DNA of 64,000 nucleotides. It comes from Prorocentrum cordatum (taxonomy: Eukaryota; Sar; Dinophyceae; Prorocentrales; Prorocentraceae). The notes beneath the pieces were generated by a model. That model did not search any database and was not told the origin of the DNA. It saw nothing but the letters and a program-made list of their open reading frames with translations. Shown here in pieces: positions 63,941 to 64,000 of this stretch (position 1 is the first letter of the stretch; each line of letters opens with the position of its first letter). The translations under genes and the position numbers were made by a program. Location of the stretch: contig CAUYUJ010001709.1 in assembly GCA_963575745.1 (NCBI GenBank), positions 33,928-97,927 of the forward strand. Direction: 5' to 3'.

Positions 63941-64000
<60 letters not shown>
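62042..64000 (+). CDS. LINE-type element C-terminal part: zinc motif, RNase H, Cys cluster (open at window end)
   Basis: Frame 2, open from about 62042 to the window end with no stop. Begins SSKKDPAFTTVFQLLESWFQ, continuing the RT. A zinc-knuckle-like CELTCPRCNSAPETDVHRFW then ECPC follows at 62607-62675. RNase H has the expected acidic set: GDASGG (about 62867), NRGELWALLAF (about 63029), YVADSAYVARGF (about 63098) and NAVADDVA (about 63306), so it looks intact. A C-terminal Cys cluster (CPLLCGDFSQCQRCGC at about 63544, VLWCLTCGAYS at about 63748) is usual in dinoflagellate versions. The (GA)n tail from 63927 is read as Arg-Glu repeats and is not expected to be functional. Confidence 0.75.
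63927..64000 (+). repeat. (GA)n microsatellite, continues past the window
   Basis: GAGAGAGA to the last base with one GATA variant at about 63953. Confidence 0.95.

Noticed and set aside
1-64000. Spliced-leader relics, rRNA genes, bacterial-type operons or defence systems
   Set aside because: Looked for on both strands; no convincing match seen by eye.

Overview
This window looks like nuclear DNA of a dinoflagellate. The composition is GC-rich, simple-sequence repeats are extremely dense, and ordinary compact genes are almost absent. There are two retroelement coding regions of a kind I know from dinoflagellate gene catalogues. High GC with many repeat-born reading frames would suit a Prorocentrum-like genome, but that genus guess is inference. 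A 100-base run of N (18647-18746) shows this is an assembled scaffold, so single-base indels in homopolymers may be assembly errors.

Layout. 0-6 kb: GGA microsatellites, an ~89-bp minisatellite (3060-4135) and nested inverted-repeat elements. 6.2-9.5 kb: a reverse transcriptase/RNase H polyprotein, DIRS-like in style, spread over several frames. 9.5-20 kb: microsatellites, tandem repeats and many short terminal-inverted-repeat (TIR) elements. 20-24 kb: a second minisatellite (21242-22320) sharing a ~43-bp core with the first on the opposite strand, then ATG and 12-bp arrays. 24-36 kb: little recognisable coding, more TIR elements, and a very large GGA block (30118-30715). 36-42 kb: TCC, ATC and GGA arrays around a GC-rich, coding-like 33-bp repeat block. 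42-52 kb: TIR elements, duplications and CTTGG-rich degenerate repeats. 52-54.4 kb: coding-like segments of an unknown protein, disrupted by one short AT-rich element and ended by an 818-bp TIR element. 59-60.8 kb: a TCC satellite holding three copies of a ~175-bp unit. 60.8-64 kb: a LINE-type reverse transcriptase plus RNase H that runs off the window.

The strongest pattern is the number of short non-autonomous DNA-transposon-like families. I can align about a dozen (called T1-T13 here), most with two or more copies inside this window. T1 (four copies, ~185 bp, TA flanks) and T6 (two copies, both 158 bp, CAGT ends, TA flanks) are the clearest. No transposase is visible. I found no rRNA, tRNA, CRISPR array, bacterial-type operon, or convincing complete host gene. 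Long open frames made of E, G, R, P, S, L or H runs come from trinucleotide repeats and are not annotated as genes. Functional names rest on motifs read by eye; no searches were run.
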